This document shows positions 48,384 to 56,686 of a DNA stretch of 64,000 nt, in pieces. The stretch comes from JAYPWI01 sp964629575 (GTDB lineage: Bacteria > Actinomycetota > Acidimicrobiia > Acidimicrobiales > Poriferisodalaceae): assembly GCA_964629575.1 (NCBI GenBank), contig CAZVUM010000013.1, forward strand, positions 18,186 through 82,185, written 5' to 3'. The first letter of the stretch is position 1. Each line of letters begins with the position of its first letter. Both the position numbers and the translations under genes were made by a program. Below the pieces are notes generated by a model. It was not told the DNA's origin. It worked only from the letters and a program-made list of their open reading frames with translations, and made no database searches.

Positions 48384-48875
48384 GTGTTCGTCCTCGGAAT
48401 CGACCCTGGGCTGTCCCGTTGCGGCTATGGCGTGGTCGAGCAGGTCGGCCGGACCGCAGAGGCGGTGGCGATCGGTGTCATCACGACGCCCCCCGGCGGC
48501 GAGCTGCCGCGCCGGCTCGCCCTGCTCCAACGGGAGTTGCGCGGCCTGATCGCCGAGCATCGCCCCCAGGTCGTGGCGATCGAGCGAGTGTTCTTCCAGG
48601 TCAACGTTCGCACAGCGATGGGCGTCGCCCAGGCGGCTGGGCTCGCGATGGCCGAAGGAGCGGCCTCGGGGGCCGAGGTGATCGAGTACACCCCCAATCA
48701 GGTCAAAGAAGCCGTGGGTGGGTGGGGCGGTGCTCCCAAGGACCAGATGCAGCGGATGGTCCAGACGCTGCTCGGGCTTCCGTCTGTGCCTGCACCGGCT
48801 GACGCCGCCGATGCCGCGGCGGTCGCTCTGTGTCATCTGGCTCACGCCCCGATGCACCGGGCGGGTGCGCGGTGA
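48384..48875 (+). CDS. ruvC: Holliday junction resolvase RuvC
   Basis: A 163-residue endonuclease that cuts Holliday junctions. The catalytic acids are visible: Asp in FVLGIDPGLSRCGYG, Glu in VVAIERVFFQVN, and the final Asp pair in ADAADAAAVALCH. TPNQVKEAVGGWGGAPKDQM is the DNA-contact region. The length is usual. Its stop overlaps the ruvA start (GTGA). The clear -10 before it suggests that the ruvCAB set has its own promoter. Confidence 0.96.
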   Translation: MFVLGIDPGLSRCGYGVVEQVGRTAEAVAIGVITTPPGGELPRRLALLQRELRGLIAEHRPQVVAIERVFFQVNVRTAMGVAQAAGLAMAEGAASGAEVIEYTPNQVKEAVGGWGGAPKDQMQRMVQTLLGLPSVPAPADAADAAAVALCHLAHAPMHRAGAR

Positions 48876-49471
48876 TCGCGTCGCTTCGCGGGTTGCTCCT
48901 CGATCGAGACCCCGAAGGCGAGGCCGTGATCGAGGCCGGCGGCGTCGGGTACCGGGTCACCGTCAATCCGGGAACGTTGGCCGACCTGCCAGAAGTCGGC
49001 GAGACGGCGTTCGTGCACATCCACCACCACATGCGCGAGGACCACCAGCAGTTGTACGGGTTTCCGACCGCCGACGAGCGACGATGCTTCGAATCGTTGA
49101 TCTCGGCACATGGTGTCGGCCCGGCATTGGCGATGGCCGTTCTGGCGACCCACCCTCCGCTCTCCCTGCGACAGGCCGTCGCCACCGACGACGTCGATGC
49201 CCTCTGCCTGGTGCCGGGGGTCGGAAAGAAGACGGCTCAGCGCTTGGTGCTCGAGCTCAAGAACAAGCTGGACGTTCCCGACCTGGGCGCGAGCCCGGCG
49301 CCGGGTGAGCCGACCCCGAGCGCTGGCGACGCGCTGGGGGACGTTCGCGACGCGCTCGCGTCGATGGGGTTCACCGGCTCGGAGATCGCCCACGCCATGT
49401 CCGATCTCGCGGGAGACGACGTGTCTGCTCTGCTGCGCGAGGCGCTGCGCCGGCTCGCGGTGAGTGCATGA
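48872..49471 (+). CDS. ruvA: Holliday junction DNA helicase subunit RuvA
   Basis: A 199-residue junction-binding protein. Domain I (1-62) has GVGYRVTVNPGTL and HIHHHMREDHQQLYGF. Domain II has the helix-hairpin-helix pairs LISAHGVGPALAMAVL and LCLVPGVGKKTAQRLVLELK. Domain III at the C-terminus binds RuvB. The start overlaps ruvC by 4 bases. Confidence 0.96.
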   Translation: MIASLRGLLLDRDPEGEAVIEAGGVGYRVTVNPGTLADLPEVGETAFVHIHHHMREDHQQLYGFPTADERRCFESLISAHGVGPALAMAVLATHPPLSLRQAVATDDVDALCLVPGVGKKTAQRLVLELKNKLDVPDLGASPAPGEPTPSAGDALGDVRDALASMGFTGSEIAHAMSDLAGDDVSALLREALRRLAVSA

Positions 49472-49478
49472 GGCTGCT

Positions 49479-50579
49479 GTGACCGCCGACTTCGACGACG
49501 GCTGGGGTCGTGAAGAGGGATACAAGCGCGACGTCGATGCCGACGCGTCCTCGCGCAGGGTCGACATCACCGACGGCGAGGCCAACGACGAGGATGTCTC
49601 TGTCGAGGTCAGCCTGCGCCCGACCTCGCTCGAGGACTTCGTCGGCCAGTCGGAGCTCAAGGACCACCTGAGCATCGTTCTCGAGGCGGCCCGCGCCCGC
49701 CAGCAGCCTCCCGATCACCTGCTCTTCGCCGGTCCGCCCGGTCTCGGCAAGACGACTCTCGCCGGCATCGTCGCCACCGAGCTCGGCGTCACCTTGCACA
49801 TCACGTCGGGGCCGGCGATCGAGAGGGCGGGAGATCTGGCGTCGCTGCTCACCAACCTGGGCGACCGCGATGTGCTGTTCATCGACGAGATCCACCGGCT
49901 GCCCAAGATCGTCGAGGAGGTGCTCTACCCGGCGATGGAGGACTTTCAGCTCGACGTCGTGCTGGGGAAGGGGCCCGCCGCCCGGTCGATTCGGTTCGAT
50001 CTCCCACCGTTCACCTTGGTGGGAGCCACGACCCGGACTGGGCTGATCGCCGGCCCGTTGCGGGATCGTTTCGGGCTGGTCGAGCGGCTGGACTTCTACT
50101 CCACGGACGATCTCCAGGCCATTGTCACCCGCGCTGCTGGGATCCTCGGCGTCGATCTCGACGACGAGGGCGCCGCAGAGATCGCGTCGCGATCGCGGGG
50201 GACTCCCCGCATCGCCAACCGGCTTCTGCGCCGGGTGCGCGACTACGCAGAGGTACGCGCTGACGGCGCGGTCGACCTCTCGGTGGCTCAGGCCGGCCTC
50301 GCCCTCTTCGGAGTGGACGAGCTCGGCCTCGACAAGGTCGATAGAGCGATTCTCGATGCGCTGGTCGTTCTCCACTCCGGCCGGCCGGTGGGGCTGTCGA
50401 CGTTGGCCATCAGCGTCGGCGAGCAGACCGAGACGGTCGAGGACGTGTACGAACCCTTCCTCATCCAACAGGGTCTCCTGCAGCGCACGCCGCGCGGACG
50501 GGTCGCCACGCCTGCCGCATTCGCCCACCTGGGGGTGGCGGTTCCGACCGGCGGCGACGGCCCATCGCTCTTCGACTGA
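49479..50579 (+). CDS. ruvB: Holliday junction DNA helicase subunit RuvB
   Basis: A 366-residue AAA+ motor for branch migration. Walker A is GPPGLGKTTLAG, Walker B is LFIDEIHRL, sensor 1 is GATTRTGLIAGPLRDRFG with the Arg finger, and the winged helix has VGLSTLAISVGEQTETVEDV. The N-terminal 40 residues are longer and more acidic than in the E. coli protein, as is common in actinobacteria. GTG 49479 is preferred because GAGG lies 5 bases before it; GTG 49464 would overlap ruvA by 8 bases. Confidence 0.95.
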   Translation: MTADFDDGWGREEGYKRDVDADASSRRVDITDGEANDEDVSVEVSLRPTSLEDFVGQSELKDHLSIVLEAARARQQPPDHLLFAGPPGLGKTTLAGIVATELGVTLHITSGPAIERAGDLASLLTNLGDRDVLFIDEIHRLPKIVEEVLYPAMEDFQLDVVLGKGPAARSIRFDLPPFTLVGATTRTGLIAGPLRDRFGLVERLDFYSTDDLQAIVTRAAGILGVDLDDEGAAEIASRSRGTPRIANRLLRRVRDYAEVRADGAVDLSVAQAGLALFGVDELGLDKVDRAILDALVVLHSGRPVGLSTLAISVGEQTETVEDVYEPFLIQQGLLQRTPRGRVATPAAFAHLGVAVPTGGDGPSLFD

Positions 50580-50581
50580 AC

Positions 50582-51223
50582 ATGGCCGCTGCCGAAGACC
50601 ACGCGGGCCGGGTCTGGTACGCCGCGTACGGATCCAACCTGCTCGCCGAGCGCTTCGAGGTGTACCTCCGCGGTGGCTCGTACGGCGAGCGGGGGACCAT
50701 CCATCAGGGTGCTCGAGATGCCACTCCGGCGCGGGGCTGGCGTCTCCTCGAGGTCGATCACCAGCTGCGATTCGCGCGCGAATCGCGACGGTGGGGAGGC
50801 GGCGTGGCATTTCTGGATCCCGACCCGGGCTCGGGCCGGGCTGCGCTGCGCTGCTGGGACCTCACCGTCGAGCAGTTCGCCGATGTCGCGGCGCAGGAGA
50901 ACGGCCTGTCGCCGGGCGACATCGATGTCGACCTCGACGCGGTGGTGGCGCGCGGCGCAGTGGATCTGACCGACCGGTGGTACGGACGGGCGCTCTTGCT
51001 GGGTGCGCTCGACGATCGGCCGGTCGTGACGTTCACGTGCCGGCAGAACGCATCGAGCAACCCGCCGGGACGCCCCTACTTGTCGGTCGTGGCAGGGGGC
51101 CTCGGCGAGATGGGGTGGCCCGTGGAGGCCACCGTCGACTACCTGAGGGCGTGCCCCGGCGTCTCCGAACAGTGGACCCGCGATCAGCTCGTCGAGCTCG
51201 TGGGGGTTCCTCCATGGACATGA
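50582..51223 (+). CDS. Gamma-glutamylcyclotransferase-like protein
   Basis: A 213-residue protein with the GGCT-fold opening VWYAAYGSNLLAERF at about residues 11-25, whose YGSN loop binds the gamma-glutamyl group. GWRLLEVDHQLRFA and GGVAFLDPDPGSG follow. The acidic residue needed for cyclotransferase activity cannot be assigned with certainty. Actinobacterial relatives are often mis-named histone deacetylases. The gene is 2 bases after ruvB and overlaps queA, so it is co-transcribed, but its role there is unknown. Confidence 0.78.
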   Translation: MAAAEDHAGRVWYAAYGSNLLAERFEVYLRGGSYGERGTIHQGARDATPARGWRLLEVDHQLRFARESRRWGGGVAFLDPDPGSGRAALRCWDLTVEQFADVAAQENGLSPGDIDVDLDAVVARGAVDLTDRWYGRALLLGALDDRPVVTFTCRQNASSNPPGRPYLSVVAGGLGEMGWPVEATVDYLRACPGVSEQWTRDQLVELVGVPPWT

Positions 51224-52236
51224 TCGAGTTCGACTACGAGCTCCCGGAGACAGCGATCGCGCAGGTTCCGGCCCAGCCGCGCGACGCGGCGCGGCTCCTC
51301 GTCGACCAGGGGCCCGCGCAGCCGCCGCGCCATCTCGCGATCCGAGACATCGTCGACGTGCTCAGGCCGGGCGATCTTCTGGTGGTCAACGAAACCCGTG
51401 TCATCCCCGCCCGCCTGCCCCTGCGCAAGACCACAGGCGGAGCAGCCGAGGTGCTCCTTCTCGAACCCGATGCCCGAGGGGGCTGGCTCGCCCTGGTGCG
51501 ACCAGGTCGGCGGCTTGCCGCAGGTGCCGTGTTGAGGTCCGACGCTGATCCCTCGGTGTCGGTGACGATCGGCGAGGCACTGCCAGACGGGTCGCGCCAC
51601 GTGGTGGTCGAGGCCGACGGGGCCGCGGTCGTCACCGCGGCGGACACGGCCTGGCTCGCGACGGCGGGAGAGGCCCCACTGCCCCCCTACATCACCGACC
51701 GCTCGACCCCCGATGAGCGATACCAGACGGTGTACGCCGAGACGCCGGGTTCGGTCGCCGCCCCGACTGCCGGGCTGCACTTCACCCCCGAGCTGCTGGC
51801 CGCCATCGAGGCGCGTGGCGTCGAGCGAGCGACAGTGGATCTGGTGGTGGGGCTCGACACCTTCCGGCCGGTGCTCGTCGACGATTCCGACGACCACGAG
51901 ATGCACTCCGAACGCTATGCCGTTCCCGATGAGACCTGGGAGGCCTGCCGGCGGGCCGACAGGGTGATCGCCGTCGGCACGACCACCGTGCGCGCGCTCG
52001 AATCCGCGGCGCGCTCCGGGCCGTCAGGCCGGACAGACCTGTTCCTCCAGCGCGGCAGTCGGTTCGATGTGGTCGACGTGTTGGTCACCAACTTCCACAT
52101 GCCTCGCTCCACGCTCTTGCTCATGATCGACGCATTCGTCGGGCCGCGATGGCGCCGGCTTTACGAGACGGCGCTCGAAGAGGGCTACCGGTTTCTCAGC
52201 TTCGGCGACGCCTGCTGGTTGGAACGCGCGACGTGA
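51214..52236 (+). CDS. queA: S-adenosylmethionine:tRNA ribosyltransferase-isomerase QueA
   Basis: A 340-residue enzyme that transfers the ribosyl part of SAM to preQ1-modified tRNA to make epoxyqueuosine. Marks are FDYELPETAIAQVPAQPRD at the start, VNETRVIPARL, TAGLHFTPELL near residue 188, DLVVGLDTFRPV and TNFHMPRSTLLLMIDAF. The length is typical. ATG 51214 is given; ATG 51220 overlaps the upstream stop exactly (ATGA) and is equally possible. It is coupled to tgt, the enzyme of the previous step. Confidence 0.95.
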   Translation: MDMIEFDYELPETAIAQVPAQPRDAARLLVDQGPAQPPRHLAIRDIVDVLRPGDLLVVNETRVIPARLPLRKTTGGAAEVLLLEPDARGGWLALVRPGRRLAAGAVLRSDADPSVSVTIGEALPDGSRHVVVEADGAAVVTAADTAWLATAGEAPLPPYITDRSTPDERYQTVYAETPGSVAAPTAGLHFTPELLAAIEARGVERATVDLVVGLDTFRPVLVDDSDDHEMHSERYAVPDETWEACRRADRVIAVGTTTVRALESAARSGPSGRTDLFLQRGSRFDVVDVLVTNFHMPRSTLLLMIDAFVGPRWRRLYETALEEGYRFLSFGDACWLERAT

Positions 52237-53354
52237 GCACCGGTATCAACAGGGGAGTGTCCCTCTCCTATGAGCTCCTCGCCTCCGACGGCGCTGCCCG
52301 GCGGGGCCGGGTCACGACCGCGCGCGGGACCTTCGAAACACCGGTTTTCATGCCCGTCGGGACCAAGGGCGCCGTGGTCCATCTCGACGCACGCGACTAC
52401 GAGCAGCTCGACATGGAGGTGGTGCTCGGCAACACCTACCACCTGATGCTGCGGCCTGGGGCCGAGGTGATCGCCGAGCTCGGTGGGCTGCATTCCTTCA
52501 CTGGGTGGAGTGGGCACATGCTCACCGACTCGGGTGGCTTTCAGGTGATGAGCCTGACGAACAACGTGAAGATCGACGACGACGGGGTCACGTTCACCTC
52601 GATCTACGACGGCGACAAGGTGCGATTCACCCCCGAGGACGCCGTTCGCACCCAAGAGCAACTCGGTGCCGACATCCAGATGGCTCTCGACGTGTGCCCG
52701 GCACTTCCGGCAACCGATGCCGAGGTTCGGCTCGCCATGCGGCGCACCCACGACTGGGTCGAGCGCGCCGCAGCAGCCCATCGACGAGAGGACCAGTCGT
52801 TGTTCGGCATCGTGCAGGGCGGCATCGATCCCGCGCTGCGACGTGAGAGCGCCCGTTTTCTGGCCGGTCTGGATCTGCCGGGCTACGGCGTCGGAGGCCT
52901 CTCGGTCGGGGAGAGCCACGCCGAGATGATGCCCGCACTCACCGCGGCCCTCGGCGAGCTGCCAGAGGATCGGCCTCGCTACCTGATGGGCGTGGGCGAT
53001 CCCGTGCGAATCGTCGACGCAATCGGTGCAGGGGTCGACATGTTCGACTGTGTGCTCCCGACCCGCCTGGCCCGCCACGGCACCGTCCTGACCTCGACGG
53101 GCCGGCTCAATCTCCGCAACGCCCAGCACACCCGCAGCGACGAGCCGCTGGATCCATCCAACCCCATGTCTGCCGGGTTCAGCAGGGGGTACTTGCGTCA
53201 TCTGTTGCAGGTCAAAGAGCCGACCGCGGGTCGGATCGTCACCCTCCACAACCTCTGGTACCTCCTCGACCTGGTGCGCAGGGCCCGGACGGCCATCGAA
53301 GATGCGAGCTTCGAAGACTTCCGCGGCTCGGTGTTGGAGGTGTGGGGCCGGTAG
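52233..53354 (+). CDS. tgt: tRNA-guanine transglycosylase lacking the zinc cysteines
   Basis: A 373-residue TIM-barrel enzyme that swaps guanine 34 for preQ1 in tRNAs for Asn, Asp, His and Tyr. The general base D99 is in MLTDSGGFQVMSL, the nucleophile D272 in FDCVLPTRLARHG, and the base-recognition GIVQGGI and GLSVGE are intact. The zinc motif CxCxxC expected between DPxD and SRAYLRH is absent: residues 304-316 read EPLDPSNPMSAGF, with no Cys and a loop shorter by about three residues, though the fourth ligand position H339 remains. ALDVCPALPAT at 151-161 has Val where bacterial enzymes usually have Glu. It overlaps queA by 4 bases (GTGA). Confidence 0.9.
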   Translation: MSTGINRGVSLSYELLASDGAARRGRVTTARGTFETPVFMPVGTKGAVVHLDARDYEQLDMEVVLGNTYHLMLRPGAEVIAELGGLHSFTGWSGHMLTDSGGFQVMSLTNNVKIDDDGVTFTSIYDGDKVRFTPEDAVRTQEQLGADIQMALDVCPALPATDAEVRLAMRRTHDWVERAAAAHRREDQSLFGIVQGGIDPALRRESARFLAGLDLPGYGVGGLSVGESHAEMMPALTAALGELPEDRPRYLMGVGDPVRIVDAIGAGVDMFDCVLPTRLARHGTVLTSTGRLNLRNAQHTRSDEPLDPSNPMSAGFSRGYLRHLLQVKEPTAGRIVTLHNLWYLLDLVRRARTAIEDASFEDFRGSVLEVWGR

Positions 53355-53400
53355 CCTGGGCGGCTGATCTCCACAGGCCAACCATTGCTCGGAGTACCCC

Positions 53401-53775
53401 ATGGGCCCGTCGCTGTTGCTTCCCGTCGTCATCCTCGTCGGGATGTACTTCCTCATGATCCGCCCGCAACAGAAGCGGATGCGTGAACGCGAGGCCATGA
53501 TCCGCTCCGCCGGTGTGGGCGACGAGGTCGCCACCGTCGGAGGTGTGATCGGCGTGATCGTCGCCGAGGAGGGTCCCGAGGTCGTCAACCTCGAGGTCGA
53601 CACCGATGTCGAGCTGCGCGTCCAGCGTCGGGCCATCGGCGAGATCATCACCAGCTCGGACATCTCCGTCGAGGACACGGCCGTCGCGGACACCTCGGCG
53701 GAGGACTCATCGGTGGAGGACATAGACGATGCCGATGAGGCCATCGAGCACGACGGGCCGATCAGCGAAGGCTGA
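53401..53775 (+). CDS. yajC: Preprotein translocase subunit YajC
   Basis: A 124-residue protein with one N-terminal membrane helix (LLLPVVILVGMYFLMIRP), followed by the family element RPQQKRMREREAMIRSAGVG and a small beta domain (EVATVGGVIGVIV). The last 40 residues are an acidic tail longer than in E. coli. YajC associates with SecDF, encoded next. GGAG lies 6 bases before the ATG. Confidence 0.93.
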   Translation: MGPSLLLPVVILVGMYFLMIRPQQKRMREREAMIRSAGVGDEVATVGGVIGVIVAEEGPEVVNLEVDTDVELRVQRRAIGEIITSSDISVEDTAVADTSAEDSSVEDIDDADEAIEHDGPISEG

Positions 53776-53809
53776 TCTGACGCGCTCAGCTGACGACTGA
53801 GACCATCAC

Positions 53810-53831
53810 CCCACCGGCTCTCGTCGGTGGG
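53810..53831 (+). other. Hairpin between yajC and secD
   Basis: CCCACCG (53810-53816) pairs with CGGTGGG (53825-53831) around an eight-base loop in the 119-base gap. No T-run follows, so it may be a processing site, an attenuator or a partial terminator. Confidence 0.5.
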
Positions 53832-53894
53832 CCACCCTGGTGTTTCGCCCGCCTTCCGGTCAGCGGGTGAACGACGACCCGACCGGAGACCCAC

Positions 53895-55616
53895 GTGCGC
53901 CGTTCCTACATCGTGTCCCTCAGCATCGTTGTGGCGGTCGCCGCCGTGTCGCTGGTCAGCGTTCTCGCGGCCGGCTGGGCGCCGGTCCTGGGCGTCCAGC
54001 TCCAGGGCGGCGTCGAGGTGGTGCTCCGCCCCACCGACGAGGTCTCGGACGAACAGCTCGATCAGGCGATCGAGATCATCCGCAATCGCGTCGACGCCTT
54101 GGGCGTCGCGGAGCCAGACATCACCCGACAGGGCGAGCAGGTCGTGATCCAGCTCCCCGGCGTGAAGGATCGCCAGCGCGCCGTCGACACCGTCGGTCAG
54201 ACCGCCGAGCTGCGGTTCCGCCCGGTTCTGACCGCGTTCCCTGCAGACAGTCCCGAGGCTCTCGCCAGCCTGGAGGGCATCGCAGACTCCCTCTTCGAAG
54301 AAGCGTCGGCGCCGCCCACGACCGCACCGACCGATGACGCGGGTGCGGTCGAGGAGGAGCCCCCACCCGAAACCACCGGCGTTCCCACCAGCTCCGCCCC
54401 GACCGCCGAAGCACCAGACGACACCGCTCCGGCCCTCACGGCCACAACCGTGCCGCCCACCACGGTGCCCTCCACCACGGTGCCCTCCACCACGGTGCCC
54501 TCCACCACGGTGCCCGCGACGACATCCCCGGGGACATCGGTGGCGCCGACCACTGCGCCGGCGACAACCGTGCCGGCTCCAACAACCGTGCCGGCTCCAA
54601 CAACGACGGTGTTCGACCCGGCGACGGCGCCGACCCTCGAGGAGGTCGTCACCTCCCCTGAGCAAGACATCGCCGACGCGAGTGTGCTTCTTCCCGGCAC
54701 TGCGCCCGACGGCAGCACCGTCATCTACTTCCTCGGCCCCGCAGAGCTCACCGGTGAGGTGGTCTCGGGGGCGAGCGACGACTTCCGCGGCGAGTGGGTC
54801 GTCAACGTGGAGCTGACAGCGGACGGCGCCGACGCATTCGATGCCATGGCGGCCAGGTACTTCGGTCAGCAGATCGCGATCGTCCTCGATGGCGTGGTCG
54901 AGTCCGCACCCACGATCAACGCGACCGACTTCAACGGCGTCGCTGTCATCAGCGGCTCGCTCGACGAGGCGCGTGCCAAGGACCTCGCGCTCGTCCTGCG
55001 ATTCGGCGCCCTCCCGGTCGAGTTCGAGCAGGACGAGGTCCGCACGGTGTCGCCCACCCTCGGCGACGGCACGCTGCGCGCAGGTGTGGCCGCCGGCATC
55101 GTGGGCCTGATCCTGGTGGGGATCTACATGACCCTCTACTACCGCCTGCTCGGCATCGTGGCGGTCTCGAGTCTCGCCGTCAGCGGTGCGCTTCTGTGGT
55201 CTCTCATCGCCTGGCTGGGCGAAAGCCGGGGTCTGGCGCTCACCCTCGCGGGCGCAACCGGCATCGTCGTCTCGATCGGCGTCCAGGTGGACTCCAACAT
55301 CGTGTACTACGAGCGAATAAAGGAAGAAGTGAAACGCGGGAGAGCCGTGCGGTCTGCCGCCGACGGTTCCTTCTCGGCGGCGTTCCGCACCATCGTCTGG
55401 GCCGACCTCGCATCGCTCATCGGCGCGCTGGTGCTGTATCGCCTCACCACGGGCACCGTTCGCGGCTTCGCCCTGTTCCTCGGCATCACGACGATCATCG
55501 ACATCGTCGTCTCCTACTTCTTCATGCGTCCGCTCGTCGTGCTGATCGCTCGCAAGATGGTCCGGGAGAAGCCGAGCCGACTGGGTATGAGGGTCGATCA
55601 GGAGGTACCGGCATGA
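53895..55616 (+). CDS. secD: Protein translocase subunit SecD with Pro/Thr-rich insertion
   Basis: A 573-residue RND-type subunit that uses proton motive force to pull exported proteins. The first helix is at about 5-27, then QLQGGVEVVLRP, then the P1 domain. Between residues about 137 and 246 the P1 domain is interrupted by a disordered linker of repeated Thr-Thr-Val-Pro. The membrane block near 395-560 carries LGDGTLRAGVAAGIVGL, TGIVVSIGVQVDSNIVYYERIKEE (DSNIV being the proton-relay region) and the last helices. The start is GTG with GGAG 7 bases before it. It overlaps secF (ATGA). Confidence 0.93.
   Translation: MRRSYIVSLSIVVAVAAVSLVSVLAAGWAPVLGVQLQGGVEVVLRPTDEVSDEQLDQAIEIIRNRVDALGVAEPDITRQGEQVVIQLPGVKDRQRAVDTVGQTAELRFRPVLTAFPADSPEALASLEGIADSLFEEASAPPTTAPTDDAGAVEEEPPPETTGVPTSSAPTAEAPDDTAPALTATTVPPTTVPSTTVPSTTVPSTTVPATTSPGTSVAPTTAPATTVPAPTTVPAPTTTVFDPATAPTLEEVVTSPEQDIADASVLLPGTAPDGSTVIYFLGPAELTGEVVSGASDDFRGEWVVNVELTADGADAFDAMAARYFGQQIAIVLDGVVESAPTINATDFNGVAVISGSLDEARAKDLALVLRFGALPVEFEQDEVRTVSPTLGDGTLRAGVAAGIVGLILVGIYMTLYYRLLGIVAVSSLAVSGALLWSLIAWLGESRGLALTLAGATGIVVSIGVQVDSNIVYYERIKEEVKRGRAVRSAADGSFSAAFRTIVWADLASLIGALVLYRLTTGTVRGFALFLGITTIIDIVVSYFFMRPLVVLIARKMVREKPSRLGMRVDQEVPA
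54457..54610. repeat. Tandem repeats inside secD
   Basis: Four 15-base units CCACCACGGTGCCCT (54457-54516) are followed by two 18-base ACAACCGTGCCGGCTCCA units from 54564. Both are in frame and encode the Thr/Pro linker. Confidence 0.9.
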
Positions 55617-56668
55617 TCAACGGACTCCGCAGCATGTATCGCGGTGAGAACGCGTGGAACTTCCTCGCCGCCTCTCGCAAGATCATGATCGGTTCGGCCG
55701 TCGCCGTGGTGATCTGCCTGCTCGCGGTCTTCCTCCGAGGCTTCAACCTCGGGATCGAGTTCGAGGGCGGCTCCGTGTGGGAGGTCCCTGCCGAGGTCGG
55801 CGTCGACACCGACGACATCGCCGACGCCGCATCGCGAGCCGGCGTCCCGGACGCACGGGTTCAGAAGATCAGCGGTGGCGGTGACATCTTCCGGGTCAGG
55901 GGCGAACTGGACTCAGCAATCGATCCCGTCGCCGTCGGGGCCGTGATCGCCGACGCGGCCGGCGTCGAGGCAACAGCGGTCAGCAACCGAACAGTGAGCC
56001 CCAGCTTCGGCGACGAGGTCGCAGGCAAGGCGCGCCGGGCGCTGATCGTCTTCTTCATTCTCATCGCTCTGTATCTGTGGGCGAAGTTCGAGTGGAAGAT
56101 GTCTCTCGGCGCGCTCATCGCGGTCGCACACGACATCATTTTGACGATCGGTGCCTATGCCGTGTTCCAGTTCGAGGTGACGCCCGCGACGGTGGTCGCC
56201 TTCCTCACGATCATGGGCTATTCGCTCTACGACACGATTGTTGTGTTCGATCGCGTCAAGGACAACGAGCGGTCGCTCTCGGCCAAGAGTCGGGTCACCT
56301 ACGACTCGCTGGCCAATGTGTCGCTCAACCAGGTCGTGATGAGGTCGCTCAACACCTCGGTGACTTCGGTGCTCCCGGTCCTGTCGCTGTTGGTGGTCGG
56401 TTCTTTGATCCTCGGCGCCACGTCGCTCCAGGAGTTCGCCATCGCCCTGCTCATCGGCATCCTCGTCGGCTCGTACAGCTCGCTGTTCGTGGCGATGCCG
56501 CTCGTCGCATGGGGCAAGTCGCGCGAGGCGCATTGGCTGGAGCTGTCGCACGCTGCCGAGACCATGACGACCCACGAGTCGCTCGACGCGGCCAACACCG
56601 CTCTCGCCGCAGAGCACTACAGCCGGAACCAGCCGCCGCGACCTCGCAAGCAGGGCAAGCGGCGCTGA
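55613..56668 (+). CDS. secF: Protein translocase subunit SecF
   Basis: A 351-residue partner of SecD. The first helix is at about 25-45, followed by FNLGIEFEGGSVWEV, the conserved GxDFxGG-like element. Five helices run from about 140 to 300, with VAHDIILTIGAYAVF, TIMGYSLYDTIVVFDRVKDN and VMRSLNTSVTSVLPVLSLL. The C-terminal tail is basic (RPRKQGKRR). GGAGG lies 7 bases before the ATG, which overlaps the secD stop. Confidence 0.94.
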   Translation: MINGLRSMYRGENAWNFLAASRKIMIGSAVAVVICLLAVFLRGFNLGIEFEGGSVWEVPAEVGVDTDDIADAASRAGVPDARVQKISGGGDIFRVRGELDSAIDPVAVGAVIADAAGVEATAVSNRTVSPSFGDEVAGKARRALIVFFILIALYLWAKFEWKMSLGALIAVAHDIILTIGAYAVFQFEVTPATVVAFLTIMGYSLYDTIVVFDRVKDNERSLSAKSRVTYDSLANVSLNQVVMRSLNTSVTSVLPVLSLLVVGSLILGATSLQEFAIALLIGILVGSYSSLFVAMPLVAWGKSREAHWLELSHAAETMTTHESLDAANTALAAEHYSRNQPPRPRKQGKRR

Positions 56669-56686
56669 GGAGCGGCGCGCGATCCG

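Noticed and set aside
54457..54516. Regular direct repeats suggesting a CRISPR array.
   Set aside because: There are no spacers; units are contiguous, in frame and code a Thr/Pro linker.
52185..54665. An 826-codon open frame on the minus strand with Gly/Arg/His repeats.
   Set aside because: It is antisense to tgt, yajC and secD; the repeats mirror the secD tandem repeats.
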